Positions 1-5,519 of a stretch of DNA of 8,743 nt are shown here, piece after piece (the stretch's first letter is position 1; the number at the start of each line of letters is the position of its first letter). Below the pieces are notes generated by a model. The model was not told the DNA's origin and made no database searches. It worked only from the letters and a program-made list of their open reading frames with translations. Source of the DNA: Opitutus sp. GAS368 (GTDB lineage Bacteria > Verrucomicrobiota > Verrucomicrobiia > Opitutales > Opitutaceae); the NCBI GenBank assembly GCA_945861235.1, contig CAMATV010000113.1, positions 1 to 8,743 of the forward strand, given 5' to 3'. A program made the position numbers and the translations under genes.

Positions 1-1013
1 GCCTTCCAGAGGCGATAAAGGTCTTTGTTAAACGAAAAACTCGCGGAGTCACTGCTCCCATCCAACAGGCCCTGAATTTTCTCATACTGACCTTCGAGAA
101 TGAGGTTCCTCACCGTCGCATCGGCAGTCAGGATTTCGTTGACGGGTTGCCGTCCGTTGCCGTCAATTTTCGGCACCAGCTTCTGGCAAACAAACCCGCG
201 TAACGAGCCCGAGATCGCTCGTCGGGCTTGGATCTGCTCCTCGGGCGGAAAAAACTCGAACACCCGCGTAAGCGACTGGGCGACGGTCGAGGCGTGCATC
301 GTGGACAACACCAAATGACCGGTCTCCGCCGCGCTGATCGCCGTCTCAAACGTTTCGCGGTCGCGCATTTCACCGATGAGGATAATGTCCGGATTTTGCC
401 GGAGGACGGCCTTGATCGCCAACTCGAAACTCGGCACATCGAGCCCGATCTCGCGCTGCTGGAACAACGACTTGTCATCGGGAAACGTGTATTCGATCGG
501 GTCCTCGATCGTCACAATGTGTTTGTCCATGTTCTGATTCACCCAGTTCATCATGGCGGCCATCGTCGAGCTCTTGCCGGAACCCGTCGCGCCGCAAATG
601 AGGAGAATACCATCCTTGGCCTGCACGAGCTTAATCAAGGCGTCTTGCGTCTGACCGAACCCCAGTTGTTCAAACGTCGGCACGGTGCCCTTGATGTGGC
701 GCAGAACAATACTGACGAGCCCACGCTGGTGAAACGCGTTGACGCGGAACCGCCCGATGCCCTCGACCACATAGGCGAAGTCGACCTGACCCAAATCCTC
801 CCACTTTGACCGGAATACGTTCGGCACGTGCTCCACGACCCAAGCCTCCGCCTCGGGGCAGGTAATCGGATCCATATCGACTGACTTCAGCTTGCCGGAG
901 AGCCGAACGTAGCCGGGCTTGTTGGACTTAATGATGATGTCACTCGCCCCGCTGTCGACCGCGAGCTTGAGGAGGTCGTTAATGATTTCGGTATGCGGCG
1001 TGACGGTGGACAT
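1..1013 (-). CDS. pilT: Type IV pilus twitching-motility ATPase, PilT/PilU family (3' end outside window)
   Basis: Hexameric secretion ATPase of the GspE/PilT superfamily, which acts at the cytoplasmic base of type IV pili and powers pilus retraction. I translated this strand directly: 337 codons are visible from an ATG at 1013 and the frame stays open to the window edge. An N-terminal PAS-like domain (about 1-110) is followed by the RecA-like ATPase domain. Visible motifs are Walker A GATGSGKS (141-148), the Asp box VTIEDPIEY (167-175), Walker B ILIGEMRD (211-218) and the His box TGHLVLSTMHAST (231-243). A C-terminal TVRNLILEG (300-308) resembles the PilT AIRNLIREG signature. PilT proteins usually have about 345-380 residues, so only a short tail is missing. 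It is divergent from dapA across a 69-bp gap. No clear Shine-Dalgarno precedes the ATG; the leader holds a run of six T then ACCC. PilT versus PilU cannot be settled here. Confidence 0.93.
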   Translation of the reverse strand, partial: MSTVTPHTEIINDLLKLAVDSGASDIIIKSNKPGYVRLSGKLKSVDMDPITCPEAEAWVVEHVPNVFRSKWEDLGQVDFAYVVEGIGRFRVNAFHQRGLVSIVLRHIKGTVPTFEQLGFGQTQDALIKLVQAKDGILLICGATGSGKSSTMAAMMNWVNQNMDKHIVTIEDPIEYTFPDDKSLFQQREIGLDVPSFELAIKAVLRQNPDIILIGEMRDRETFETAISAAETGHLVLSTMHASTVAQSLTRVFEFFPPEEQIQARRAISGSLRGFVCQKLVPKIDGNGRQPVNEILTADATVRNLILEGQYEKIQGLLDGSSDSASFSFNKDLYRLWK

Positions 1014-1082
1014 GGGTAAAAAAGCGTTGCGGATTCCCTATTTCGCCGTGCTCTGTTCCGCAAGGCAACACTGCCCGCTCCC

Positions 1083-1970
1083 ATGAAACTCCGTCCGCTC
1101 ACAGGCACGATCACCGCGCTCGTAACGCCCTTCCAACAGGGCCAGGTTGACTATGCCAGCCTCAAAAAACTCGTCGCCTACCAAATCAAAGGGGGAATCG
1201 ACGGGTTAGTTCCGGTCGGCACCACTGGAGAGTCGCCCACGCTCTCCCACGAGGAGCATCTCGACGTCATTCGCGCCGTAATCGCGACTGCCGCCGGTCG
1301 CGTGCCCGTGATCGCCGGCACCGGCTCCAACTCGACCCACGAAGCGGTCGAACTCACCAAACTTTCCCATGAAGCCGGTGCCGACGCCATGCTCGTCGTC
1401 GCGCCCTACTACAACAAACCCAGCCCCGAGGGCCTTTTCCGCCACTTCTGCGCCGTCGCCGAGGCGACCGACCGACCGATCATTCTTTATTCGATCCCGG
1501 GCCGCTGCGGCATCGAAATCGGCGTGCCCGTCGTCGAGCGCCTGCGGGCCAAATACACCCACGTGCGCTGGATCAAGGAAGCGGGTGGCAGCATCGACCG
1601 CGTCGATCAATTGAAACAAGCACTCGGCTCCGATATTACGGTGCTCAGCGGCGACGATTCGCTCACCCTGCCCTTCATGTCCGTCGGGGCCGAAGGCGTG
1701 ATCAGCGTCGCATCGAATCTCTTCGTCCGCGAGGTCTCGCAACTGGTCCGGCTCGCCTTAGCCAACGATTTTGCGAAAGCGACCAAGCTGCACCGCAAGC
1801 TCTACCCTATCTTCAAGACCCTGTTCATTGAGCCGAACCCGGTGCCGATCAAGGTCGCCGTCCTTCGTGCCGGCATTATTGCGTCCGCCGAGGTGCGCGC
1901 ACCGCTGTGCGACATGAGCGCAGCCAACGCCCTGCTCCTCGAAAAGGCCCTCGCCGCCCTCGGTAAATAA
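1083..1970 (+). CDS. dapA: 4-hydroxy-tetrahydrodipicolinate synthase
   Basis: Condenses pyruvate with L-aspartate-4-semialdehyde, the first committed step of the diaminopimelate/lysine pathway; cytoplasmic (beta/alpha)8-barrel. Its 295 residues match the usual 290-300. Visible active-site features: GTTGE (46-50) with the Thr pair at 47-48, PYYNKP (108-113) with Tyr110, LYSIPGR (135-141) with Tyr136 and the substrate-carboxylate Arg141, the Schiff-base Lys165 in RWIKEAGG (162-169), and LSGDDS (188-193). The stretch after Tyr136 reads SIPGRCG, where E. coli has NVPSRTG; the catalytic residues are unaffected. The ATG at 1083 gives the standard N-terminus, with the G-x-ITALVTPF motif at residues 8-17. 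There is no good Shine-Dalgarno (only AAGG, too far upstream). It lies 11 bp upstream of dapB, so the two are very likely cotranscribed. Confidence 0.96.
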   Translation: MKLRPLTGTITALVTPFQQGQVDYASLKKLVAYQIKGGIDGLVPVGTTGESPTLSHEEHLDVIRAVIATAAGRVPVIAGTGSNSTHEAVELTKLSHEAGADAMLVVAPYYNKPSPEGLFRHFCAVAEATDRPIILYSIPGRCGIEIGVPVVERLRAKYTHVRWIKEAGGSIDRVDQLKQALGSDITVLSGDDSLTLPFMSVGAEGVISVASNLFVREVSQLVRLALANDFAKATKLHRKLYPIFKTLFIEPNPVPIKVAVLRAGIIASAEVRAPLCDMSAANALLLEKALAALGK

Positions 1971-1981
1971 TTCCACCGGTT

Positions 1982-2713
1982 ATGCCTCTCTCAATCTTGA
2001 TCAACGGCTCCCGCGGTCGCATGGGCCACGCCCTCGCCGACGCCGCCAAGGAAATGGGCGTCACCATCGGCGGCGCCGTTGACCTCGGGGACGATATCGC
2101 GGCCGGCCTCGCTCACAGCGACGTCGTGGTCGATTTCAGTTCACATCAGGCAACCCGCTCGGTGCTCGAGCTCGCCGTCGCCAATCACAAGGCCGTCGTC
2201 CTCGGCACCACCGGCCACGCGGCCGAGGAGAAAAAGCAACTGCTGGCACTCGCTGCCCACGTGCCCTGCGTGTGGGCCGGAAATTTTTCCGTCGGCGTAA
2301 ATTTGCTCTTCGCCCTCACCCGCCGCGCGGCGAGCGTGCTGGCCTCCGACTACGACGCCGAGGTCGTCGAAATGCACCACCGTTTCAAAAAGGACGCCCC
2401 GAGCGGCACTGCCGCCCGACTGCTCGAGATTATCCTGGAAGAGCGCAAACTGACAGCGTCCGCGCTTCGCCACGGCCGCGAGGGCATTGTCGGCGAGCGC
2501 ACGCCGACAGAAGTCGGCATTCACGCACTGCGGGGCGGCGACGTCGTCGGTGATCATACCGTATTGTTCGCCGCTCTCGGTGAACGCATCGAGCTGACGC
2601 ACAAAGCCAGCGACCGTGGAATTTTTGCGCGTGGTGCCCTGCGCGCCGCCCAATGGGTCGTCCACCAAAAGCCTGGGGTCTACGACATGCAGGATGTGCT
2701 CGGCCTGAAATAG
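1982..2713 (+). CDS. dapB: 4-hydroxy-tetrahydrodipicolinate reductase
   Basis: NAD(P)H-dependent reductase that acts on the DapA product, the next step toward meso-diaminopimelate and lysine; cytoplasmic. Residues 1-105 or so form the nucleotide-binding Rossmann fold, with NGSRGRMG (8-15) as the glycine-rich loop and VLGTTG (73-78). NFSVGVN (101-107) leads into the catalytic and tetramerisation domain. The family signature EMHHRFKKDAPSGTA (130-144) carries His132 and Lys136, equivalent to E. coli His159 and Lys163, plus the PSGT substrate loop. The 243 residues put it with the shorter DapB group (about 245) rather than the roughly 270-residue enterobacterial form. Its ATG is 11 bp after the dapA stop, with no Shine-Dalgarno, so translational coupling to dapA is plausible. 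It ends in TAG 82 bp before ruvA. Confidence 0.96.
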   Translation: MPLSILINGSRGRMGHALADAAKEMGVTIGGAVDLGDDIAAGLAHSDVVVDFSSHQATRSVLELAVANHKAVVLGTTGHAAEEKKQLLALAAHVPCVWAGNFSVGVNLLFALTRRAASVLASDYDAEVVEMHHRFKKDAPSGTAARLLEIILEERKLTASALRHGREGIVGERTPTEVGIHALRGGDVVGDHTVLFAALGERIELTHKASDRGIFARGALRAAQWVVHQKPGVYDMQDVLGLK

Positions 2714-2762
2714 AGAATACCGAGCCGCCCGCTACGGTCGCCCCTCTCCTCGGCCCCTCTTT

Positions 2763-2778
2763 CCCGCCCCTCCCGCCC
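2763..2778 (-). other. Putative G-quadruplex motif (i-motif on the + strand) upstream of ruvA
   Basis: The + strand reads CCCGCCCCTCCCGCCC, so the minus strand has four runs of three or four G separated by single-base loops, the arrangement expected to give a very stable parallel quadruplex. It ends 17 bp before the ruvA start codon and lies on the template strand for ruvA, inside a longer C-rich, G-poor stretch (about 2739-2782). Whether it folds or matters in the cell is unknown. Confidence 0.55.
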
Positions 2779-2795
2779 GCCTCGACACTTCATTG

Positions 2796-3398
2796 ATGAT
2801 CACTTCGATCCAAGGCACCCTCGCCGCCTCAACGCTGTCGCACGCGATCATCGAATTAAACGGCTTCGGTTACGAGGTGAACATCCCCGTGACCACCGCC
2901 GAAAAGCTTTCGTTGCCCGGTGCCAATGTGAAGCTCCATACGCTCGTAATTTATCGCGAAGACGCCCAGACTCTTTACGGATTCACGACTCCCGCCGAGC
3001 GGGATTTCTTCCGATTGATGATCGAAAACGTAACGGGTGTCGGCCCCAAAGGCGCGCTCGGGATCATGGGCCGGTTGTCCCTCCCCTCGTTGGAAGGCGC
3101 GATCAGGTCGGGGGACATTGCTTCTTTGGCCAAAGTCCCCGGCATCGGCAAAAAAACGGCCGAGCGCCTGGTCGTCGAGCTCCGTGCGAAGGTCGGCGCG
3201 TCCGACGGTTCCGCGACAAATCTCAATGGCGAGGCCGCCTCGGCACCCGCTGGGGAGAGCACTCATCGCGACGCCGTCGCCGCCCTGATTGCCCTCGGTT
3301 ACAAAGGTGCCGATGCCGACCAAGCCATTCGCCACGCCGCGCTCGCCCTCGGGGCCAAAGCAACGACCGAAGCTCTCATCAAAAAAGCGTTGAACTGA
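2796..3398 (+). CDS. ruvA: Holliday junction branch migration complex subunit RuvA
   Basis: RuvA binds the four-way junction as a tetramer and loads the RuvB helicase for branch migration during recombinational repair. The ATG at 2796 is chosen over an in-frame TTG one codon upstream because RuvA proteins begin MI-x-x-x-x-G, here MITSIQG; this gives 200 residues, the usual length. An N-terminal OB-fold (about 1-64) is followed by two helix-hairpin-helix motifs, NVTGVGPKGALGIM (about 77-90) and VPGIGKKTAERLVVELRAK (about 114-132). A variable linker (about 133-155) leads to the C-terminal RuvB-contacting domain III (about 156-200, DAVAALIALGYKGADADQAI). It follows dapB in the same direction; ruvB and ruvC are not in the window. 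No Shine-Dalgarno is visible. It converges on the putative anti-sigma gene. Confidence 0.95.
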   Translation: MITSIQGTLAASTLSHAIIELNGFGYEVNIPVTTAEKLSLPGANVKLHTLVIYREDAQTLYGFTTPAERDFFRLMIENVTGVGPKGALGIMGRLSLPSLEGAIRSGDIASLAKVPGIGKKTAERLVVELRAKVGASDGSATNLNGEAASAPAGESTHRDAVAALIALGYKGADADQAIRHAALALGAKATTEALIKKALN

Positions 3399-3410
3399 GC
3401 TACCAACAAA

Positions 3411-3434
3411 GTTCGAGCTGCAGTCCGAGCTGCA
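3411..3434. repeat. Imperfect 12-bp tandem duplication
   Basis: GTTCGAGCTGCA (3411-3422) is followed directly by GTCCGAGCTGCA (3423-3434), 11 of 12 bases identical. It sits 12 bp past the ruvA stop, in the gap between convergent genes. The GTCCGAG at 3423-3429 is also complementary to the CTCGGAC at 3462-3468 and at 3474-3480, so the gap could form alternative stem-loops. I see no canonical U-tract terminator here. Confidence 0.75.
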
Positions 3435-3461
3435 ATCACGAGCAGGAGAAGGGGGGTCCGC

Positions 3462-3485
3462 CTCGGACTATTTCTCGGACTATTT
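3462..3485. repeat. Perfect 12-bp tandem duplication spanning the anti-sigma stop codon
   Basis: CTCGGACTATTT occurs twice back to back (3462-3473 and 3474-3485). Read on the minus strand, each copy carries an in-frame TAG: the stop used at 3480-3482 and a second at 3468-3470. Because 12 bp keeps the frame, the duplication gives the gene tandem stops. A short hairpin GTCCG-CCT-CGGAC (3456-3468) overlaps the first copy and is followed by TATTT, at best a weak terminator for ruvA. Confidence 0.85.
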
Positions 3486-4238
3486 CGTAATTTGAAAAGC
3501 CGTCATCTCCACCACGCCTTGCTGGGCGGGACGAGGGCGGCCACCGTAGACGGAGTTCTTCGCCGCCTCGGTGGGTCGCGCCTCGAAACGGAAGCCTTCC
3601 AACTGCATTCTCTGCATGGGCGCGATCTGGAGGCTACTCATCCAATCGAATTGCGCAGGAAGTGCACCCTCCGCTGGCGATTCCCCTCCGGCGATACTAT
3701 TGCCGAGCGAGAGGGAACCGAGGGCGAGGCCGGGCTGCAATTCGCTGCGCCGCGCAGCCGGAACGGTCACGGAGCGGGCAAAACTCGCCTGAGCTGCAAT
3801 GTTTTCACTGCGGCCAAAAATGACACCCGTTTCGAGCGCAGGGGCAACGGCTGACACCACCGGTCGCGCGATGGCCAAATCCGGCACCGGACGGCCCACC
3901 GGACTAGCCCCCGGGTTGCGGTTAGCGATAAAAACGATCGCGACGCACGCGGCCGCCGCGAACAGTCCCGCCGTCCCCCAAACGCCCGTGCCCCACGAAA
4001 AGCGACGCGCCCCCTCAACTTCGACCGGCACGCGCACCTGCGCCGCAGCACTCGCCGCCTCGTCATTGAAGTCTTTCGCGAGCAACATGCAGGCCTTCTG
4101 CATGCGACAATAATCTCGGTAGATCCGGCGGCGCTCCGGACTGCGCTGGACCTCGGCCTCGAGCCGGGCGGCATCGGCAGCGGTGATCTCGTGATCGAGG
4201 TAGAGATTGAGGTATTCGATAAATTCGGAGTCGTTCAT
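3480..4238 (-). CDS. Putative membrane-anchored anti-sigma factor
   Basis: The gene directly follows the ECF sigma gene on the same strand and encodes 252 residues with the layout expected of a transmembrane anti-sigma factor. The N-terminal part (about 1-60) is a charged helical domain starting MNDSEFIEYLNLYLDHEI, a common opening in anti-sigma/zf-HC2-like proteins. A single hydrophobic helix lies at about 86-105 (VWGTAGLFAAAACVAIVFIA). The C-terminal 145 residues are rich in Ala, Pro, Gly and Arg, and would be periplasmic. His16, Cys44 and Cys50 are present but do not form the HxxxCxxC pattern of zinc anti-sigma domains, so a zinc-free fold or a divergent site is possible. The likely role is to hold the neighbouring sigma factor inactive at the membrane; this rests on position and architecture. 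No Shine-Dalgarno precedes the ATG: the leader is the octamer array. The gene ends in duplicated TAG codons. Confidence 0.72.
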   Translation of the reverse strand: MNDSEFIEYLNLYLDHEITAADAARLEAEVQRSPERRRIYRDYCRMQKACMLLAKDFNDEAASAAAQVRVPVEVEGARRFSWGTGVWGTAGLFAAAACVAIVFIANRNPGASPVGRPVPDLAIARPVVSAVAPALETGVIFGRSENIAAQASFARSVTVPAARRSELQPGLALGSLSLGNSIAGGESPAEGALPAQFDWMSSLQIAPMQRMQLEGFRFEARPTEAAKNSVYGGRPRPAQQGVVEMTAFQITK

Positions 4239-4241
4239 GGC

Positions 4242-4298
4242 GGTCAGGTTGGTCAGGTGGTCAGGTGGTCAGGTGGTCAGGTGGTCAGGTGGTCAGGT
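4242..4298. repeat. 8-bp tandem repeat array (GGTCAGGT), about 7 copies
   Basis: One copy of GGTCAGGT at 4242-4249 is separated by a single T from six perfect head-to-tail copies at 4251-4298; a degenerate copy, GGACAGGG, follows at 4300-4307. The array fills most of the 77-bp gap between the sigma stop and the anti-sigma start. On the transcribed (minus) strand the unit is ACCTGACC. Because 8 is not a multiple of 3, the TGA in each unit falls in all three minus-strand frames, so the array blocks any translational read-through. It replaces the normal ribosome-binding region of the downstream gene. Repeats like this are prone to slippage. Confidence 0.95.
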
Positions 4299-4315
4299 TG
4301 GACAGGGTGTGGTCG

Positions 4316-4921
4316 TCAGGCTTTGAAATCCTCGCCTAGCTTGGAGCGAAGACTCTCCCGGGCACGGGCAATGCGGCTCTTCACGGTACCTACGGAAATG
4401 GCCAAGATAGCCGCGATTTCTTCGTAGGACAGGTTCTTGACGTTGCGTAAGACCAAAATCTCCCGGTGTTTTGCCGAGATTTTCTCCATCCCTTGGCCGA
4501 TGCGGTTCACGAACTCCTGATTGACCGCGATGTCGTCCGGCGACTCGACTTCCGCAGGGATGATGTCGGCCAACGTCATATCGTTTTCGGAGCTCACGGG
4601 CGCATCAAAAGAGACGGACTTGTCGCGTTTCCGGCGCCACCAATACCAATATCGGTTCCGCGCGAGGTTGGTCGCAATCTGGTAGAGCCACGTAGAAAAC
4701 GCGGAGTCACCGCGGAAATTCACCAAGCCCCGGTGGGCGCGAATAAACGCATCCTGCGTCACCTCCTCCGCATCCTGCTGGTTGCGCAGAAGTTGGTGAA
4801 CCATCGAATAAATACGGTCCCAGTAGCGGGAAACCATCTCGTCGAAAGCGGACTGATCACCGCTCTTAAAACGATCCACGAGGACGCGGTCGAAGGCCAC
4901 TTCTTGAGCTTTGGAGGTCAT
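4316..4921 (-). CDS. RNA polymerase sigma factor, ECF (sigma-70/RpoE-like) family
   Basis: Alternative sigma factor that directs RNA polymerase to a dedicated promoter set. The 201 residues hold the two ECF domains. Region 2 (about 17-99) contains DAEEVTQDAFIRAHR (50-64) for core and -10 recognition and FSTWLYQIATNLARN (75-89). Region 4 (about 145-196) contains the helix-turn-helix LSYEEIAAILAISVGTVKSRIARA (within 164-188) for -35 contacts. The linker between them is acidic (LADIIPAEVESPDD). A basic-aromatic patch, RYWYWWRRKR (90-99), is notable. I chose the ATG at 4921 because GTGAGG sits 8 nt upstream, the best Shine-Dalgarno in the window; an in-frame GTG at 4966 would add 15 residues but lacks such a site. 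The gene is followed by the putative anti-sigma gene, so it is probably held inactive until a signal, not identifiable here, releases it. Confidence 0.93.
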   Translation of the reverse strand: MTSKAQEVAFDRVLVDRFKSGDQSAFDEMVSRYWDRIYSMVHQLLRNQQDAEEVTQDAFIRAHRGLVNFRGDSAFSTWLYQIATNLARNRYWYWWRRKRDKSVSFDAPVSSENDMTLADIIPAEVESPDDIAVNQEFVNRIGQGMEKISAKHREILVLRNVKNLSYEEIAAILAISVGTVKSRIARARESLRSKLGEDFKA

Positions 4922-4929
4922 ACGTTCTG

Positions 4930-4935
4930 CCTCAC
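4930..4935 (-). promoter_or_regulatory. Shine-Dalgarno of the ECF sigma gene
   Basis: GTGAGG on the minus strand, 8 nt before the ATG at 4921. It decides the start codon against the upstream GTG at 4966, and it is the only convincing Shine-Dalgarno I found for a protein gene in the window. Confidence 0.65.
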
Positions 4936-4986
4936 TCTGATTGGAATATTTCTGGATTGTTCCCACGTTGTGATGAAAGTCTGGAC

Positions 4987-5015
4987 TGCATAGGCGCGGC
5001 CGGGAGCCCGGTCAA
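4987..5015 (-). promoter_or_regulatory. Candidate sigma-70-type promoter of the ECF sigma gene
   Basis: On the minus strand TTGACC (5015-5010, 5 of 6 to the -35 consensus) is separated by exactly 17 bp from TATGCA (4992-4987, a weak -10). It would give a leader of roughly 60 nt to the ATG at 4921. The spacer holds the inverted repeat CCGGG-CT-CCCGG, and the -35 lies inside the palindrome CGGTCA-T-TGACCG. Position and spacing are good, but the -10 is poor, so a housekeeping promoter is only a candidate. Confidence 0.4.
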
Positions 5016-5021
5016 TGACCG
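5009..5021. promoter_or_regulatory. 13-bp perfect palindrome overlapping the candidate -35 (possible operator)
   Basis: CGGTCA-A-TGACCG has 6-bp arms around a single central base. It covers the TTGACC of the candidate sigma-gene promoter, as a repressor or autoregulator site would. A second pair, GCGCGG (4994-4999) with CCGCGC (5019-5024), encloses it and the CCGGG/CCCGG repeat. The binding protein is unknown; the site could also simply form RNA structure. Confidence 0.45.
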
Positions 5022-5096
5022 CGCGCTTCATTCAGGGCGAAATTCCTTGCCAACCCCCGTGACAAAAATCCATTTGTCTCCTTCCCACGGATAGGA

Positions 5097-5171
5097 GGGC
5101 TGGTAGCTCAATGGTAGAGCAGTTGCCTTTTAAGCAATTGGTTCCGGGTTCGAATCCCGGCCGGCCCACCA
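5097..5171 (+). tRNA. tRNA-Lys (anticodon UUU)
   Basis: All four arms fold. The acceptor stem pairs GGGCTGG (5097-5103) with CCGGCCC (5161-5167), with one G-U pair. The D stem is GCTC/GAGC (5106-5109 and 5117-5120). The anticodon stem is GTTGC/GCAAT (5122-5126 and 5134-5138), with loop CTTTTAA and anticodon TTT at 5129-5131. A 5-nt variable loop follows, then a T stem CCGGG/CCCGG around TTCGAAT. The discriminator A and an encoded CCA (5169-5171) end it. It decodes AAA and AAG. A luxR-type gene remnant begins about 23 bp past the CCA. Confidence 0.97.
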
Positions 5172-5194
5172 CCGTCCCGTTCCCCAATACGTTC

Positions 5195-5451
5195 ATGAAA
5201 CGCCCCGTCCCCATCGCAGACCCCACCGCTCGTCGCGAAATGCTGGTCGAGATTCTTCGCCGGGACGCCAATGATCAGCTCGTGACTGAGAGCCACAGCA
5301 CCTAAAACTCGCGGCCGAACTCGGCATTAGAGCCAAGACCGTTGACAACCACCGCACAGAACTCATGAGAAAGCTCAACCTCCATAATGTCGCCAGCTTG
5401 ACGCGGTACGCGCTCGAAATGGGGCTCATCCACCCGAAAAAGACCTTCTAA
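5195..5451 (+). pseudogene. Decayed LuxR/NarL-type response regulator, C-terminal HTH fragment
   Basis: The frame ending at TAA 5449-5451 reads from codon 5302 as KLAAELGIRAKTVDNH followed by RTELMRKLNLHNVASLTRYA and ends LIHPKKTF. This is the recognition half of a LuxR-type helix-turn-helix (compare the usual AAELGISVKTVDNHR-NLMRKL). The preceding residues lie in another frame, from an ATG at 5195, ending QLVTESHST before TAA 5303-5305. That matches the family text QLVAEGHST that normally comes just before K-x-(I/L)-A. A single-base deletion near 5302-5304 explains the switch: restoring one base gives ST-x-KLAAELG. No receiver domain is present, and the part upstream of QLV is poorly conserved. 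So this is the frameshifted end of a response regulator, probably left by a deletion or integration next to the tRNA. A programmed frameshift or sequencing error is possible, but the missing N-terminus argues for a pseudogene. Confidence 0.75.
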
Positions 5452-5471
5452 AAACCTTGCGGCAACGGAGC

Positions 5472-5491
5472 CGATTGACCAATCGTTTTTT
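5472..5491 (+). terminator. Weak hairpin with T-tract, possible terminator after the luxR remnant
   Basis: CGATTG-AC-CAATCG (5472-5485) is a perfect inverted repeat followed at once by six T (5486-5491), about 20 bp past the remnant's stop codon. The usable stem is only 5 bp with a GACC loop, so termination would be weak. The same bases include TTGACC (5475-5480), which with TACATA (5500-5505, 19-bp spacing) could be a poor promoter for the following lipoprotein gene; the site may be an operator instead. Confidence 0.35.
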
Positions 5492-5519
5492 CCATTCCGT
5501 ACATACCTCTCTGCTTCTC

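Noticed and set aside
228..809. Long plus-strand open frame of 193 residues
   Set aside because: It is antisense to pilT, whose Walker A, Walker B, Asp-box and His-box motifs fix the real frame.
1014..1082. Divergent promoters between pilT and dapA
   Set aside because: TTGCGG and TTGCCT hexamers are present but no acceptable -10 lies 16-18 bp away on either strand, so I do not call a promoter.
4191..4427. 78-residue plus-strand open frame through the octamer array
   Set aside because: It is antisense to the sigma and anti-sigma genes and stays open only because GGTCAGGT has no stop on that strand.
4922..4966. Upstream GTG start adding 15 residues to the ECF sigma factor
   Set aside because: The ATG at 4921 has a good Shine-Dalgarno and the extra residues (GTIQKYSNQSEAER) are not part of the sigma-70 fold.
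5041..5096. Promoter for tRNA-Lys
   Set aside because: TTGCCA (5047-5052) with CATTTG 18 bp later is too far from consensus on the -10 side to report.
5088..5099. GGATAGGAGGG as a ribosome-binding site
   Set aside because: It runs into the 5' end of tRNA-Lys; no start codon of a credible gene follows.
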